NCBI GenBank assembly: GCA_001941025.1
Contig: MSHE01000027.1
Span: forward strand, 1-64,000
DNA length: 64,000 nt
Direction of reading: 5' to 3'
DNA from: Lachnospiraceae bacterium Zagget3
Lineage (GTDB): Bacteria > Bacillota_A > Clostridia > Lachnospirales > Lachnospiraceae
Below are positions 25,572 through 35,177 of the stretch, piece by piece. The translations under genes were made by a program, and so were the position numbers. The notes below the pieces were generated by a model that saw only the letters and a program-made list of their open reading frames with translations, did not search any database and was not told the DNA's origin. Position 1 is the stretch's first letter; each line of letters starts with the position of its first letter.

Positions 25572-26171
25572 ATGCATATTTTAGAGATAAAAAAAGAAAA
25601 GAAGGGAAGATTACTGGTTCGCACCGATGAGGTGGGAACCTTTCCCATTTATGAGAAAGAAGCGGCGGCCTACGGGCTCGAAGAGGGCGCCGTGCTCTCC
25701 GGGGAAGAATGGGAGCGTCTCTGCGCGGAGGTGCTCCTGCCGCGTGTCAAAAAACGCGCCCTGCATCTGCTGGAGACACAGGACCGCACGGAGGCGCAGC
25801 TGAGGCAAAAGCTCAGGGAAGGGCACTATCCCGAGTTTTTGGTCGACGAGGCCGTGGCATATGTCGTGTCTTACCATTACATTGATGACCTGCGCTACGC
25901 CGCTTCCTACATCCGCTTCCATCAGGACGCGAAGAGCCGCCGGGAGCTTCAGACCGCGCTGTTAAAGCGCGGGGTCGCTTCGGATGTGATCGAGCAGGCG
26001 ATCGCGTCGGATTATACGGGGGACGAGGAGGAATTGCTCGAAAGGATCCTTGCAAAGAGAGGATTTGATCCGGCAGACGCGGACGATCGGGAGAAGAGCC
26101 GGACCTACCAATATCTGCTGCGAAAGGGATTTTCGTCTTCCGCGATCCGGCGTCGGCTGGACTTGACATAA
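25572..26171 (+). CDS. recX: Regulatory protein RecX
   Basis: Small alpha-helical protein that modulates RecA filaments. The 199-residue sequence has an N-terminal extension as in Firmicutes RecX, then three-helix repeats including LRQKLREGHYPEFLVDEAVA, YIDDLRYAASYI and LLRKGFSSSAIRRRL. It is cotranscribed with recA. AAAGGG lies about nine bases before the ATG. Confidence 0.9.
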   Translation: MHILEIKKEKKGRLLVRTDEVGTFPIYEKEAAAYGLEEGAVLSGEEWERLCAEVLLPRVKKRALHLLETQDRTEAQLRQKLREGHYPEFLVDEAVAYVVSYHYIDDLRYAASYIRFHQDAKSRRELQTALLKRGVASDVIEQAIASDYTGDEEELLERILAKRGFDPADADDREKSRTYQYLLRKGFSSSAIRRRLDLT

Positions 26172-26282
26172 TCTTTAAAACAGTTTAAGATTTATTTGTT
26201 GTGATTATGACAGAGTATGTATGTAAAATAGTACATTTGTTGTAGATGCAATGAAAAAATTTCATAAGGAGGTGTGCCTGTA

Positions 26283-27839
26283 GTGCAGACTGTCATAGCA
26301 GTAGTGATTGCGGCTGTTGTGGCTGTTGTCGTCACCTTTCTCATCACGTTTTTCGCGTCACGGTCGGCGTTCCGCAGAAATGCGGAAGCGAAAGTCGGAA
26401 GCGCGGAAGAGCGTGCCCGCGGAATCATCGATGAAGCCGTGAAGACGGCTGAGACGACAAAGCGGGAAGCGGCCCTGGAGAGCAAGGAAGAGTCCATCAA
26501 GGCGAAAAACGAGCTCGACAAGGAAATTAAGGACCGCAGAGCCGAGATTCAGCGCAGCGAACGACGGATTGAACAGAAGGAAGCAAATCTGGACAAGAAG
26601 CTCGATTCGGCGGAGCGCAAGGAACAGAGTCTCGCGGCAAAGGAAGAGGACATCAAGCGACAGAAAGACGAAATCGCTAAGTTAAACGAGGAACGCTTAC
26701 AGGAACTGGAGAAAATTTCAGGACTCACCTCTGAACAGGCAAAAGAGTATCTTTTAAAAGCTGTTGAAGACGACGTAAAACTTGATACGGCAAAGCTCAT
26801 CAAAGAGATGGACGAAAGGGCCAAGGAAGAGGCCGGAAAGAAAGCGCAGGAGTATATCGTCAACGCGATTCAAAAATGCGCGGCCGACCATGTGGCGGAA
26901 GCCACGATTTCGGTTGTCAATCTTCCGAGCGATGAGATGAAAGGGCGGATCATCGGCCGTGAGGGCCGCAACATCCGCACGTTGGAGACAATGACCGGAG
27001 TGGATCTGATCATTGACGACACACCGGAGGCCGTCATCCTGTCGGGATTTGACCCGATTCGGAGAGAGGTCGCCCGCATCGCTCTGGAAAAGTTGATCGT
27101 GGATGGAAGGATTCATCCCGCCCGGATCGAGGAGATGGTCGAAAAAGCACAGAAGGAAGTGGAGAACGTCATCCGCGAGGAGGGCGAAGCCGCCACGCTG
27201 GAAGTCGGGGTACACGGCATCCATCCGGAGCTTGTTCGATTGCTTGGTCGTATGCGGTTCCGTACCAGTTATGGGCAGAACGCGTTGAAGCATTCCATTG
27301 AGGTTGCGCAGATCGCCGGGCTGTTGGCTTCGGAGGTCGGTATTGACCAGAGGGTTGCGAAGCGCGCGGGTTTGCTGCATGACATCGGGAAATCCGTGGA
27401 TCATGAGATGGAAGGATCCCATATCCAGCTGGGCGTCGAGCTGTGCAGAAAGTACAAAGAATCAGGAGTCGTCGTCAATGCGGTGGAAGCCCATCATGGC
27501 GATGTCGAGCCGGAATCCCTGGTCGCCTGTCTGGTTCAGGCAGCCGACACGATCTCGGCAGCCCGTCCGGGCGCGAGAAGGGAGACGCTGGAGACCTATT
27601 CCACCCGGTTAAAGAAATTAGAAGAAATTACCAACAGTTTCAAAGGTGTAGAAAAATCTTTTGCGGTTCAGGCGGGCAGAGAAGTTCGCATTATGGTGTT
27701 ACCTGAGCAGGTCAGTGACGCGGACATGGTCGTTATGGCCAGGGATATTTCAAAGCAGATAGAAGCGGAATTGGATTATCCCGGTCAGATCAAAGTCAAT
27801 GTGATCCGGGAGAGCCGGGTTACGGATTATGCAAAATGA
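26283..27839 (+). CDS. rny: Ribonuclease Y
   Basis: Membrane-anchored endoribonuclease initiating mRNA decay. The 518-residue protein has an N-terminal membrane helix, a long coiled coil (about residues 35-180, rich in Glu/Lys), a KH domain ([15 protein letters not shown]) and an HD domain ([12 protein letters not shown]). The GTG at 26283 is ten bases after AAGGAGG. The in-frame GTG at 26274 is only one base from that site and is rejected. It is followed by a terminator. Confidence 0.96.
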   Translation: MQTVIAVVIAAVVAVVVTFLITFFASRSAFRRNAEAKVGSAEERARGIIDEAVKTAETTKREAALESKEESIKAKNELDKEIKDRRAEIQRSERRIEQKEANLDKKLDSAERKEQSLAAKEEDIKRQKDEIAKLNEERLQELEKISGLTSEQAKEYLLKAVEDDVKLDTAKLIKEMDERAKEEAGKKAQEYIVNAIQKCAADHVAEATISVVNLPSDEMKGRIIGREGRNIRTLETMTGVDLIIDDTPEAVILSGFDPIRREVARIALEKLIVDGRIHPARIEEMVEKAQKEVENVIREEGEAATLEVGVHGIHPELVRLLGRMRFRTSYGQNALKHSIEVAQIAGLLASEVGIDQRVAKRAGLLHDIGKSVDHEMEGSHIQLGVELCRKYKESGVVVNAVEAHHGDVEPESLVACLVQAADTISAARPGARRETLETYSTRLKKLEEITNSFKGVEKSFAVQAGREVRIMVLPEQVSDADMVVMARDISKQIEAELDYPGQIKVNVIRESRVTDYAK

Positions 27840-27881
27840 CGCGCCACAGTTATGATCGACAGTTCATGTGAAAAAACAGAT

Positions 27882-27917
27882 CCCGTAAATTCTCTTCTTA
27901 GATAGTTTACGGGTTTT
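27882..27917 (+). terminator. Terminator after rny
   Basis: CCCGTAAA pairs with TTTACGGG around a 16-base loop, followed by TTTT. Confidence 0.75.
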
Positions 27918-27981
27918 CTGACGGGAGCGGATGGGCGCCAAAGCGCTGCCACAAAAAAGAGCGGCAAGGCAGAGGAACGCT

Positions 27982-28737
27982 ATGAAATTAATCTCATGGA
28001 ATGTAAACGGGCTGCGCGCCTGTGTCAAAAAAGGATTTTTGGATTACTTCAAGCAGGCGGACGCCGACATCTTTTGCCTGCAGGAGACGAAGCTCTCCGA
28101 AGGACAGATCGAGCTGGATCTGCCGGGCTACGAACAGTACTGGAACTATGCGGAGAAAAAGGGCTATTCCGGCACGGCGGTCTTTACAAAAGCGCATCCG
28201 ATTTCCGTTTCGTACGGAATCGGGATTGACGAGTTCGACCACGAGGGAAGGGTCATCACGCTCGAATTTGAGAAATTTTATTTTGTCACGGTATATGTGC
28301 CGAATTCGCAGACCGAGTTGACACGTCTGGCTTATCGCATGGAATGGGAGGACGCTTTTTCCGATTACATAAGCGGACTGGAGAAGAAAAAACCCGTGAT
28401 CTATGCCGGGGATCTCAACGTGGCGCATGAAGAGATTGACTTAAAAAATCCGAAATCAAATCGTCACAACGCCGGGTTTACGGATGAAGAACGCCAAAAG
28501 ATGACAAACGCGTTGAATCGTGGTAGAATTGACACGTATCGGTATTTTTATCCGGATCGAACCGACATCTATTCCTGGTGGTCCTATCGGTTCAATGCAC
28601 GGGCAAACAACGCAGGATGGCGTATTGATTACTTTATTGTGTCGAAGAGCCTTGCGAGCGCGCTTCGGTCCGTGGCGATTCATACCGATGTGATGGGTTC
28701 GGACCACTGCCCGGTGGAGTTGGACATCGAGATTTAA
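27982..28737 (+). CDS. xth: Exodeoxyribonuclease III / AP endonuclease
   Basis: Base-excision-repair nuclease of the ExoIII/APE family, 251 residues. It shows MKLISWNVNGLRA at the start, LQETKLSE with the metal Glu, the catalytic Asp-Asn pair in AGDLNVAHEEIDL, the WWSYR segment and the C-terminal GSDHCPVELDI with the catalytic His. GAGGAA stands before the ATG at 27982. The upstream in-frame start at 27931 is rejected because the family begins at this Met. Confidence 0.96.
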   Translation: MKLISWNVNGLRACVKKGFLDYFKQADADIFCLQETKLSEGQIELDLPGYEQYWNYAEKKGYSGTAVFTKAHPISVSYGIGIDEFDHEGRVITLEFEKFYFVTVYVPNSQTELTRLAYRMEWEDAFSDYISGLEKKKPVIYAGDLNVAHEEIDLKNPKSNRHNAGFTDEERQKMTNALNRGRIDTYRYFYPDRTDIYSWWSYRFNARANNAGWRIDYFIVSKSLASALRSVAIHTDVMGSDHCPVELDIEI

Positions 28738-28767
28738 CAGGTATTCAAGCGGGCGGTAAGGAGCGGT

Positions 28768-29427
28768 ATGGAACAAGAGAATCCTACGGGAGGGCAGTCG
28801 CCAGGCGACACTCCCACAGAAAAACAACATACGACGCGGCGCGAGGTGCTCAGCTGGATTTATATGCTGATCATCGTGGTCGTCGTTGTGTTTGTCCTGA
28901 TGACGTTTATCCTTATCAACGCGCGGGTACCCTCCGGATCCATGGAGCCGACGGTCATGACAAAGGACCGTCTGATCGGGTTCCGTTTTTCTTACTGGTT
29001 TAAGGAACCGGAGCGAGGGGATCTCGTCCTCTTTCAGTATCCCGTGGATGAGAGCGAACTGTTTATCAAGCGCGTGATCGGGCTGCCCGGCGAGACGGTG
29101 GATATCCGCGAGGGCAAGATCTATATCGATGGCAGTGACACCCCCTTAAATGAGAATTATCTGGCAGAGGAATGGACTTGGGACAACAACGGTCTCCACT
29201 ACGAGGTACCGGAAGGCTGTTACTTTGTGCTGGGGGACAACCGCAATCATTCCGCGGATTCGCGTGTCTGGGCCCAGGAGGCGTTAAACGAAGGGCTGGT
29301 GTCCTCGGCGGCGGAGGCCGAAAAATATACCTACGTGACGAATAAAGAATTGAAGGGCAAGGCAATTTTTACATATTATCCCCATTTTGAACTGCTGACG
29401 CATACGGCAGATTACGATATAGAGTAG
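28768..29427 (+). CDS. lepB: Signal peptidase I (first copy)
   Basis: Membrane-bound Ser-Lys protease that removes signal peptides. The 219-residue protein has a cytoplasmic N-terminus, one membrane segment (about residues 27-50), the catalytic Ser in PSGSMEPT, the catalytic Lys in LFIKRVIGLPGE, and GDNRNHSADSR. A second, shorter signal peptidase is encoded at 50876. It follows exoA by 30 bases with AAGGAG nearby. Confidence 0.93.
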   Translation: MEQENPTGGQSPGDTPTEKQHTTRREVLSWIYMLIIVVVVVFVLMTFILINARVPSGSMEPTVMTKDRLIGFRFSYWFKEPERGDLVLFQYPVDESELFIKRVIGLPGETVDIREGKIYIDGSDTPLNENYLAEEWTWDNNGLHYEVPEGCYFVLGDNRNHSADSRVWAQEALNEGLVSSAAEAEKYTYVTNKELKGKAIFTYYPHFELLTHTADYDIE

Positions 29428-29465
29428 GTTAAGGCAGTATCTTTTTATAAAGAAGGAGAAGTATT

Positions 29466-30422
29466 GTGGTATTTGAAGAATTAAACGAGGAAACGGAACC
29501 GAAGACGGAAGAGACGATGCCGGAGGAATCCACATCGGAGGAATCCACATCGGAGGAGCCTGCAGCGGAGGAGCCCGCAGCGGAGGAGCCTGCAGCGGAG
29601 GAGCCCGCAGCAGAAGAGCCCGCGGCAGAAGAGCCTGCGGCAGAAGAGCCCGCAGCAGAAGAGCCTGCGGCAGAGGCGCCCGCGGCAGAGGCGCCCGCGG
29701 CAGAGGCGTCCGCGGCGAAAGCGCCGGCCGCCCCGTCCATGGATGAGATGGGGAGCGCCCTGGAGAAGTCTTATGATATGATGGGAGACGGCGTGCACGA
29801 CACCGACGCGCTGATCGCCTGGTCGAAGATCAAGGAAATGCAGGAAGCGGGCACCGAGCTTGAGGTGGAGATCACCGGTATCGTAAACAAGGGCGTGATC
29901 GCGCTTGTCGAGGGGATCCGCGGCTTTATCCCGGCATCCCGGCTCAGTCTCCAGAGGGTCAACGATCTGAACGATTGGCTCGGCAAGACCGTCAAGGTCC
30001 GGATCATTACCGCGGACCAGGACGCGGACAAACTGGTCCTGTCCGCGCGGGAAATCCTGAAGGAAGAACGGGACAACGCGAAAAAAGAGAAAATCGAGGC
30101 AGTAAAGGTCGGCGAGGTGTTCACGGGTAAAGTAGACAGCGTGCAGGACTATGGCGTCTTTGTGGATATCGGGAACGGCCTGTCCGGACTCGTCCATATT
30201 TCCCAGATTTCATTAAATCACATCAAGCATCCGTCCGATGAGTTGAAGGTCGGAGACGAGGTCCGCGTGAAAGTGATCGGAAAGCAGAACGGGAAGTTGA
30301 AGCTTTCCATCAAGGCATTGAAAGAGCAGAAGAAGAAAGAGGAAGAAGCCCGCGTAGAGCTTCCAAAAGCGGAATCGGTCGGCACCTCTCTCGGAGATCT
30401 GTTAAAAGATGTAAAACTTTGA
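29466..30422 (+). CDS. S1-domain RNA-binding protein with acidic EEPAA-repeat N-terminus
   Basis: A 318-residue protein in two parts. The first about 90 residues are low complexity: repeated EEPAA units and then AEAPA units. The rest carries two S1/OB-fold domains (about residues 135-205 and 215-285); the second, with VDSVQDYGVFVDIGNGLSG, is typical. It resembles the partial S1-type proteins of Firmicutes that act like ribosomal protein S1 or general RNA-binding factors. The GTG start follows AAGGAG. The acidic arm could keep it soluble or act as an interaction tail. Confidence 0.85.
   Translation: MVFEELNEETEPKTEETMPEESTSEESTSEEPAAEEPAAEEPAAEEPAAEEPAAEEPAAEEPAAEEPAAEAPAAEAPAAEASAAKAPAAPSMDEMGSALEKSYDMMGDGVHDTDALIAWSKIKEMQEAGTELEVEITGIVNKGVIALVEGIRGFIPASRLSLQRVNDLNDWLGKTVKVRIITADQDADKLVLSAREILKEERDNAKKEKIEAVKVGEVFTGKVDSVQDYGVFVDIGNGLSGLVHISQISLNHIKHPSDELKVGDEVRVKVIGKQNGKLKLSIKALKEQKKKEEEARVELPKAESVGTSLGDLLKDVKL
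29538..29715 (+). repeat. In-frame 15-base tandem repeat in the S1-domain gene
   Basis: Nine or so imperfect copies of GCGGAGGAGCCTGCA and close variants encode EEPAA units, ending in GCGGAGGCGCCC-type AEAPA units. The period is a multiple of three, so copy-number change would be in frame. Confidence 0.8.
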
Positions 30423-30423
30423 G

Positions 30424-30915
30424 GTGCCCATGCCGCAGGAAAAATGGGTTCACGAACCCGAAAAACCGTTTATCACGACGCCGACCCACGGCAGATACTG
30501 CACGATCAACATGGTGGGACAGGACGTGGGATATGCCCGCGTCGGCATCCTCTCCTCCGATCCGGAGTATGTGCTGTTTCGCTTTCGGGGCAGGTATGGG
30601 TTGGCTTCAAAACGATACATCACGGAGATCATCGGCGTGCGGATGACAGAGCGCCTGCTGCAAAAGGAAGGCCGGATCGAAGCGGAGAGATGGGACAATG
30701 AGCTCCCTCCGTTCGCGCGCTTTGTGGGGAAACGCTGTGACATCCAAATGCACCAGACACGGATGTTTGAGGCGACGCCCGGATTTTTTGGCGCAATGGT
30801 CCTTTATCTGGACGAACGAAACAACCTGATTCGGATCCGCGATGAGAGCAGACAGTTAAATGTCAGTATCGACAGGATCTGCGGGATCATGGAGAGCAAG
30901 ACGGAAAACGCATGA
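30424..30915 (+). CDS. Conserved-looking protein of unknown function
   Basis: A soluble protein of 161-163 residues with no membrane segment and no motif that I recognise. The centre (YVLFRFRGRYGLASKRYITEIIG) is basic-aromatic and the end (ESRQLNVSIDRICGIME) looks like a beta-rich or small regulatory domain. The start may be GTG 30424 or ATG 30430; GAGGTG just upstream does not decide. It directly follows the S1-domain gene and precedes an SseB-like gene, so it is probably cotranscribed. Confidence 0.55.
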   Translation: MPMPQEKWVHEPEKPFITTPTHGRYCTINMVGQDVGYARVGILSSDPEYVLFRFRGRYGLASKRYITEIIGVRMTERLLQKEGRIEAERWDNELPPFARFVGKRCDIQMHQTRMFEATPGFFGAMVLYLDERNNLIRIRDESRQLNVSIDRICGIMESKTENA

Positions 30916-30925
30916 GAGAACGCAT

Positions 30926-31882
30926 ATGAATGTAAAAATTTTGGCAAACATCACACGCAATCTGAACAACAGTGCCTTGGAAGGGGCGATCGAGGACTGC
31001 ATTGCGGCAAAAAACGATCCGAAGAAACTGGAGATTCTGCTTGAGATTTTTCTCAAGGCGGAAGTGATCGTGCCGGTCTCGTTTCCGAAGGACGCGGACA
31101 GGACCTCGGTCATGAAGATCCTGCAGGGGAAGCCGCTGAAACCGGGGGAAAACGTACCGATGGTTCCGATCTCGATCAAGAATTCCGAAGGGCAGCTGTT
31201 CGCGCCGGTCTTTACCTCCGGGGAAAAAATCAAGGAGACAAAAGATTTTCCCCACATGATCCGGATCACGACCGACCAGATCATTCGCAACGTGCAGAAT
31301 GAGGCGCTGCACTTAGACGGCGTGATCATCAATCCCCAGGGGCAGGGGTTTATCATTCGCAGCAAAGCGTTTGGGCTTGATTTTTCCAATATGCCACAGC
31401 AGCAACAGGTCAAGAAGGTGAGCAAAGAGGAGTTTACCGTGCTGGCCCGCAACACCGTGGAAAAAGCGGAAATTCCGAAGCGTCTGTTCGCGGAGAAGGA
31501 AGACTTTATAACGCAGCTGCAGGAGAGAGGTACGGCCTTCCTCTGCGAACTGTATTCCAGGCCGTATGGTGACAAAGTGCCAAGCCCTTACACAGAGGAT
31601 GACTTTGCCCTTATGGAACTGGGGATCGATGAAGACACAACGGCCTTTTGCCTTGAGCTTCCGGCAAAAGGGATGAATCCGCACATCGCGGTGGAGATCT
31701 ATATCATTTGGAAACCCGCGGGCGAGGAGGCCCACTATTACCTGATCGAGAAGGGGTCAAAAGGGGAAAACGATGTGCTTTGCAATGTCACGCAGGAAGG
31801 AACGCATCAAGAGCTTATGACGGCGCCGCCGACGGGGAGTGAGCTGACGTCGATCCTGGAGCTGATCGAAGAAGAAGGATAA
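30926..31882 (+). CDS. SseB-like protein
   Basis: A 318-residue soluble protein with an N-terminal SseB-type domain (ALEGAIEDC, VIVPVSFPKDAD, LFAPVFTSGEK, DGVIINPQGQGFII) and a C-terminal SseB_C-like domain (EVEIYIIW-like AVEIYIIWKP). SseB proteins were first linked to sulfur-transferase phenotypes, but in Firmicutes the role is unclear. The internal ATG at 30926 fits the domain start; GAGAGAA is a weak ribosome site. It is the last gene before the preQ1 riboswitch. Confidence 0.7.
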   Translation: MNVKILANITRNLNNSALEGAIEDCIAAKNDPKKLEILLEIFLKAEVIVPVSFPKDADRTSVMKILQGKPLKPGENVPMVPISIKNSEGQLFAPVFTSGEKIKETKDFPHMIRITTDQIIRNVQNEALHLDGVIINPQGQGFIIRSKAFGLDFSNMPQQQQVKKVSKEEFTVLARNTVEKAEIPKRLFAEKEDFITQLQERGTAFLCELYSRPYGDKVPSPYTEDDFALMELGIDEDTTAFCLELPAKGMNPHIAVEIYIIWKPAGEEAHYYLIEKGSKGENDVLCNVTQEGTHQELMTAPPTGSELTSILELIEEEG

Positions 31883-31916
31883 CGGAAACAGAAACAGAAA
31901 TAGAAATAGAAATACA

Positions 31917-31956
31917 GGCGGTTCATTGGTACCCTCCCGCCGTAAAGTAAAACCGG
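31917..31956 (+). ncRNA. PreQ1-I riboswitch aptamer
   Basis: P1 pairs GGCGG (31917-31921) with CCGCC (31937-31941). The loop TTCATTGGTACCCTC resembles the B. subtilis queC-leader loop. An A-rich linker (GTAAAGTAAA) leads to ACCGG (31952-31956), which can pair with TTGGT (31926-31930) to make the H-type pseudoknot typical of the class. It stands directly before the queuosine-precursor operon, the classic place. Confidence 0.8.
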
Positions 31957-31989
31957 GACTTAGAAGTCCCGCGCAAGTTTCTGCGCGGG
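31954..31989 (+). promoter_or_regulatory. Two mutually exclusive hairpins of the riboswitch expression platform
   Basis: CGGGACTT/AAGTCCCG (31954-31971) shares bases both with the pseudoknot strand ACCGG and with the next hairpin CCCGCGCA/TGCGCGGG (31968-31989). Ligand-bound pseudoknot would block the first hairpin and free the second. The link to the terminator is inferred. Confidence 0.5.
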
Positions 31990-31991
31990 GC

Positions 31992-32019
31992 AAAGTCATG
32001 GTTTCCATGACTTTTTTTT
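31992..32019 (+). terminator. Terminator in the preQ1 leader
   Basis: AAAGTCATGG-TTT-CCATGACTTT followed by five further T: a strong intrinsic terminator between aptamer and queD. It also could end transcription from the SseB-like gene. Confidence 0.8.
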
Positions 32020-32029
32020 ATGCGCAGGG

Positions 32030-32094
32030 TCGGGCAAGGAATTTTGCTGCTTCGCAGCACCCTCCCCGCGCGACGGGCAGGAGTCCCTGCCCGA
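32030..32094 (+). promoter_or_regulatory. Hairpin-rich leader before queD
   Basis: TCGGGCA (32030) can pair with TGCCCGA (32088), enclosing GCTGC-TTC-GCAGC; alternatively CGGGCAGG-AGT-CCCTGCCCG (32074-32093) forms alone. The AAAAAAGGAG site of queD follows at once, so these folds may influence translation or protect the mRNA. Confidence 0.4.
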
Positions 32095-32115
32095 TTCGAA
32101 AAAAGGAGTAAGCGC

Positions 32116-32544
32116 ATGTATACGATCCGAATCGAACAACATTTTGACGCCGCGCATTTTCTGGCCGATTATGACGGCAAGTGCAGCAATCTGCACGGGC
32201 ACCGCTGGCGCGTTCTCGCGGAGGTCGCGGCGGACGCGCTGTCTGAGGAAGGCCCGGCCCGCGGCATGGTAGCTGATTTCGGCGACTTGAAGCGGGACTT
32301 AAAAGAACGGGCGGACCGGTATGACCACACACTGATCTACGAACGGGGAACGCTCCGGGAGACGACGGTCCGCGCGCTCGCGGACGACGAGGGCTTTGCC
32401 CTGACCGAGGTGGCGTTTCGTCCTACGGCGGAATGTTTCGCGAAGGATTTCTATGACTGGCTTGTCGGAAAGGGTTATCCCATGCAGTCGGTCGCGGTGT
32501 ACGAGACACCGGATAACTGCGCGACTTATCGGGCGGAGGTGTAA
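32116..32544 (+). CDS. queD: 6-carboxy-5,6,7,8-tetrahydropterin synthase
   Basis: Second step of preQ0 synthesis, converting 7,8-dihydroneopterin triphosphate. The 142-residue protein has the zinc-binding His set (FDAAHFL, and CSNLHGHRW with catalytic Cys) and the C-terminal Glu segment (SVAVYETPDNCATY). The ATG at 32116 follows AAAAGGAG; the longer frame from 32020 reads through the leader. It abuts queE with no gap. Confidence 0.95.
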   Translation: MYTIRIEQHFDAAHFLADYDGKCSNLHGHRWRVLAEVAADALSEEGPARGMVADFGDLKRDLKERADRYDHTLIYERGTLRETTVRALADDEGFALTEVAFRPTAECFAKDFYDWLVGKGYPMQSVAVYETPDNCATYRAEV

Positions 32545-33279
32545 ATGGCGCGATTTCAAGTGGTGGAGATGTTTACGAGTATCAACGGCGAAGGCCCGCT
32601 TGCGGGAGAACTGGCTTTGTTTATCCGCATGCGCGGCTGTAACCTGTGCTGCGCCTACTGTGACACGGCGTGGGCCAACCGGGACGACGCAAAATACGAG
32701 GAACTCTCCACGGAGGAGATTGTGGAGAGCGTCCGGCGCGCCGGGATCCGCAACGTGACCTTAACCGGCGGGGAGCCGTTGCTGCAGGAGGGCATAGAGA
32801 AACTGCTCCGCGCGTTGGCAGAAGAGCCGGAACTCCGCGTAGAGATCGAGACCAACGGGAGCATTCCGCTGGAGGGTTACGCGGACGCGTTCGCCGCGCA
32901 AGGCGAGGGCGAATCCGCGGCGGGCGTTCTGTTGGCATCGTCAGAAACGGAACCTGCAAAGCGGCCCTCGATCACCATGGACTACAAACTGCCGGGCAGT
33001 GGGATGGAGGAGCGGATGCGGCCGGAGAACTTCTCTGTTTTGACACCGGAAGACACTGTGAAGTTCGTCGTGACGGACCGGAGCGATCTGGACCGCGCGC
33101 GGGAGATCATCGAAGAGTACCATCTGACGGAGCGATGCCGGGTGTTCATAAGCCCGGTGTATGGCGCGATCGACCCGGAGGAGATCGTGGATTATATGAA
33201 AGAGCATCACTTAAACGACGTCACGCTGCAGCTGCAGCTGCACAAGATCATCTGGGGTGCGGACCGGCGCGGCGTATAG
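32545..33279 (+). CDS. queE: 7-carboxy-7-deazaguanine synthase (radical SAM)
   Basis: Third step of preQ0 synthesis. The 244-residue protein has a compact iron-sulfur motif C-x3-C-x2-C ([14 protein letters not shown]), the GGE motif (TLTGGEPLL) and METNGS-like EIETNGS. The substrate-side start FTSINGEGP is typical. A variable stretch of about 25 residues (about 115-140) is rich in Ala/Glu/Ser and looks like an insertion. It immediately follows queD. Confidence 0.93.
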   Translation: MARFQVVEMFTSINGEGPLAGELALFIRMRGCNLCCAYCDTAWANRDDAKYEELSTEEIVESVRRAGIRNVTLTGGEPLLQEGIEKLLRALAEEPELRVEIETNGSIPLEGYADAFAAQGEGESAAGVLLASSETEPAKRPSITMDYKLPGSGMEERMRPENFSVLTPEDTVKFVVTDRSDLDRAREIIEEYHLTERCRVFISPVYGAIDPEEIVDYMKEHHLNDVTLQLQLHKIIWGADRRGV

Positions 33280-33391
33280 GCATGGGCCTTGGCGAGGAGA
33301 AGCGCGGAGCCGAGAAGCGGCAGAGGATGTTGCAAAGTATAGAGAGAAAACAGTAACGGCAGGTTCACACAGCGAGAGGAGCGAACAAAAA

Positions 33392-33964
33392 GTGATTGAT
33401 TACGATGCGATAAAAGAACATGTAAGAGGAATTCTGGTGGCCCTGGGTGACGATCCCGAGCGGGAAGGCCTGCGGGAGACGCCGGAGCGCGTCGCGCGCA
33501 TGTACGAGGAAGTGTTCGAGGGGATGAACTACACGAACGCGCAGATCGCGGAGATGTTTGACAAGACCTTTTCCGAGGATCTGGACCTGCCGGAGGCGGG
33601 CAGCGATGTGATCGTGGTGCGGGATATCGACGTCTTCAGCTACTGCGAGCACCATCTGGCGCTGATCTATGACATGAAGGTGACCGTGGCCTATGTGCCG
33701 AACGGGAAGGTGATCGGCTTGAGCAAGATCGCGCGGATCGCGGATATGGTATGCCGGCGCCTGCAGGTGCAGGAGCGGATCGGATCGGATATCGCCGAGA
33801 TTATGTCCATGGTGACCGGGTCGGAGGATGTGGCGGTCCTGATCGAGGGATGTCACAGCTGCATGACGGCGCGCGGCATTGGGAAGGCAAACGCGAAGGC
33901 TGCGACGTCCACGTTACGCGGTCGGTTTAAGACAGACCCTGCATTGCTGGAGAGCGTACGGTAG
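33392..33964 (+). CDS. folE: GTP cyclohydrolase I
   Basis: Makes 7,8-dihydroneopterin triphosphate, the shared precursor of folate and queuosine. The 190-residue protein shows the zinc-site residues in [15 protein letters not shown] and [11 protein letters not shown] and the hexapeptide region [10 protein letters not shown]. The GTG at 33392 follows AGAGGAG by ten bases; the frame extends upstream without a Shine-Dalgarno. Its place inside the que cluster suggests it feeds preQ1 synthesis, though it also can serve folate. Confidence 0.93.
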   Translation: MIDYDAIKEHVRGILVALGDDPEREGLRETPERVARMYEEVFEGMNYTNAQIAEMFDKTFSEDLDLPEAGSDVIVVRDIDVFSYCEHHLALIYDMKVTVAYVPNGKVIGLSKIARIADMVCRRLQVQERIGSDIAEIMSMVTGSEDVAVLIEGCHSCMTARGIGKANAKAATSTLRGRFKTDPALLESVR

Positions 33965-33975
33965 AGGAGGCATCC

Positions 33976-34656
33976 ATGAAAGCGTTGGTTCTTACAAGCG
34001 GCGGCGTGGACTCGACGACTTGCCTTGCGTTCGCCGTAGAACAATACGGGCGTGAGAACGTGGTCGCGCTGTCCATCACATACGGACAAAAGCACGCGAA
34101 GGAGCTGGAAGCGGCGAAGAAGGTGACGGCCCATTACGGGGTGGAGCACCTCTGTCTTGATTTGACGAATGTCTTCGCGGAAAGCGACTGTTCGCTGCTG
34201 GCGCATTCTGAGCGGGAGATCCCGCAGAAGAGTTACGCCGACCAGCAGAAGGAGACAGAGGGAGCGCCGGTTTCCACCTATGTGCCGTTCCGCAACGGAC
34301 TCTTCCTCTCGGCCGCGGCGAGCGTCGCGCTCTCGAAGGACTGTGAAGTGGTTTGCTACGGCGCCCACAGCGATGACGCGGCGGGCAATGCCTACCCGGA
34401 CTGCTCGGCGGAGTTTGTCGAGGCCATGGACGCAGCGATCCAAAGCGGGAGCGGCGGCGGGCTGCGTCTGGAGGCACCGTTTGTAACGCTTACCAAGGCA
34501 GATGTCGTCCGCGAGGGGCTGCGCTTGGGCGTGCCCTATGAACTGACCTGGAGCTGTTATGAGGGCGGCGAGCGCCCCTGCGGCGTTTGCGGCACCTGCC
34601 GTGACCGCGCGCGGGCATTTCAGCTTAACGGGGTAGAAGATCCCGCACTCAATTAA
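33976..34656 (+). CDS. queC: 7-cyano-7-deazaguanine synthase
   Basis: ATP-dependent conversion of CDG to preQ0. The 226-residue protein has the PP-loop SGGVDSTT near residues 8-15 and the C-terminal zinc cluster with Cys residues in [28 protein letters not shown] precedes the ATG, 12 bases after folE. Confidence 0.96.
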   Translation: MKALVLTSGGVDSTTCLAFAVEQYGRENVVALSITYGQKHAKELEAAKKVTAHYGVEHLCLDLTNVFAESDCSLLAHSEREIPQKSYADQQKETEGAPVSTYVPFRNGLFLSAAASVALSKDCEVVCYGAHSDDAAGNAYPDCSAEFVEAMDAAIQSGSGGGLRLEAPFVTLTKADVVREGLRLGVPYELTWSCYEGGERPCGVCGTCRDRARAFQLNGVEDPALN

Positions 34657-34669
34657 AGGAGGCAATCCC

Positions 34670-35161
34670 ATGTCTACAGGAAGAACGAAAGAGGAAATGG
34701 AAGGCGTCACCCTGCTGGGAGACAAACGCACGGAGTATCCGACCGACTACGCGCCGCAGGTGCTCGAGACCTTTCCGAACAAGCATCCGGACAACGACTA
34801 TTTCGTGAAGTTTGACTGTCCGGAGTTCACCTCGCTGTGCCCGCTTACGGGGCAGCCGGATTTCGCGACCGTGACGATCTCTTACGTACCGGACGAGCGG
34901 CTGGTGGAGAGTAAATCGCTCAAGCTGTATCTCTACAGTTTTCGCAACCACGGGGATTTTCACGAGGACTGCGTCAATATCATCATGAAAGACCTGATCA
35001 AGGTGATGGACCCTAAATACATCGAGGTGTTGGGGGAATTCCTGCCGCGCGGCGGCATTTCCATCGATCCTTATTGCAATTATGGGAAACCCGGAACAAA
35101 GTGGGAGGAGGTCGCCTGGGAGCGTCTGGCGCGCCACGACCTTTCCCCGGAAAATATATGA
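34670..35161 (+). CDS. queF: NADPH-dependent 7-cyano-7-deazaguanine reductase
   Basis: Reduces preQ0 to preQ1, completing the pathway encoded here. The 163-residue single-domain (type I) enzyme has the QueF motif [16 protein letters not shown], the catalytic Cys in [12 protein letters not shown] and [19 protein letters not shown] precedes the ATG. tgt and queA are not in the window. Confidence 0.96.
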   Translation: MSTGRTKEEMEGVTLLGDKRTEYPTDYAPQVLETFPNKHPDNDYFVKFDCPEFTSLCPLTGQPDFATVTISYVPDERLVESKSLKLYLYSFRNHGDFHEDCVNIIMKDLIKVMDPKYIEVLGEFLPRGGISIDPYCNYGKPGTKWEEVAWERLARHDLSPENI

Positions 35162-35177
35162 TAAACAGGAGGCACAT

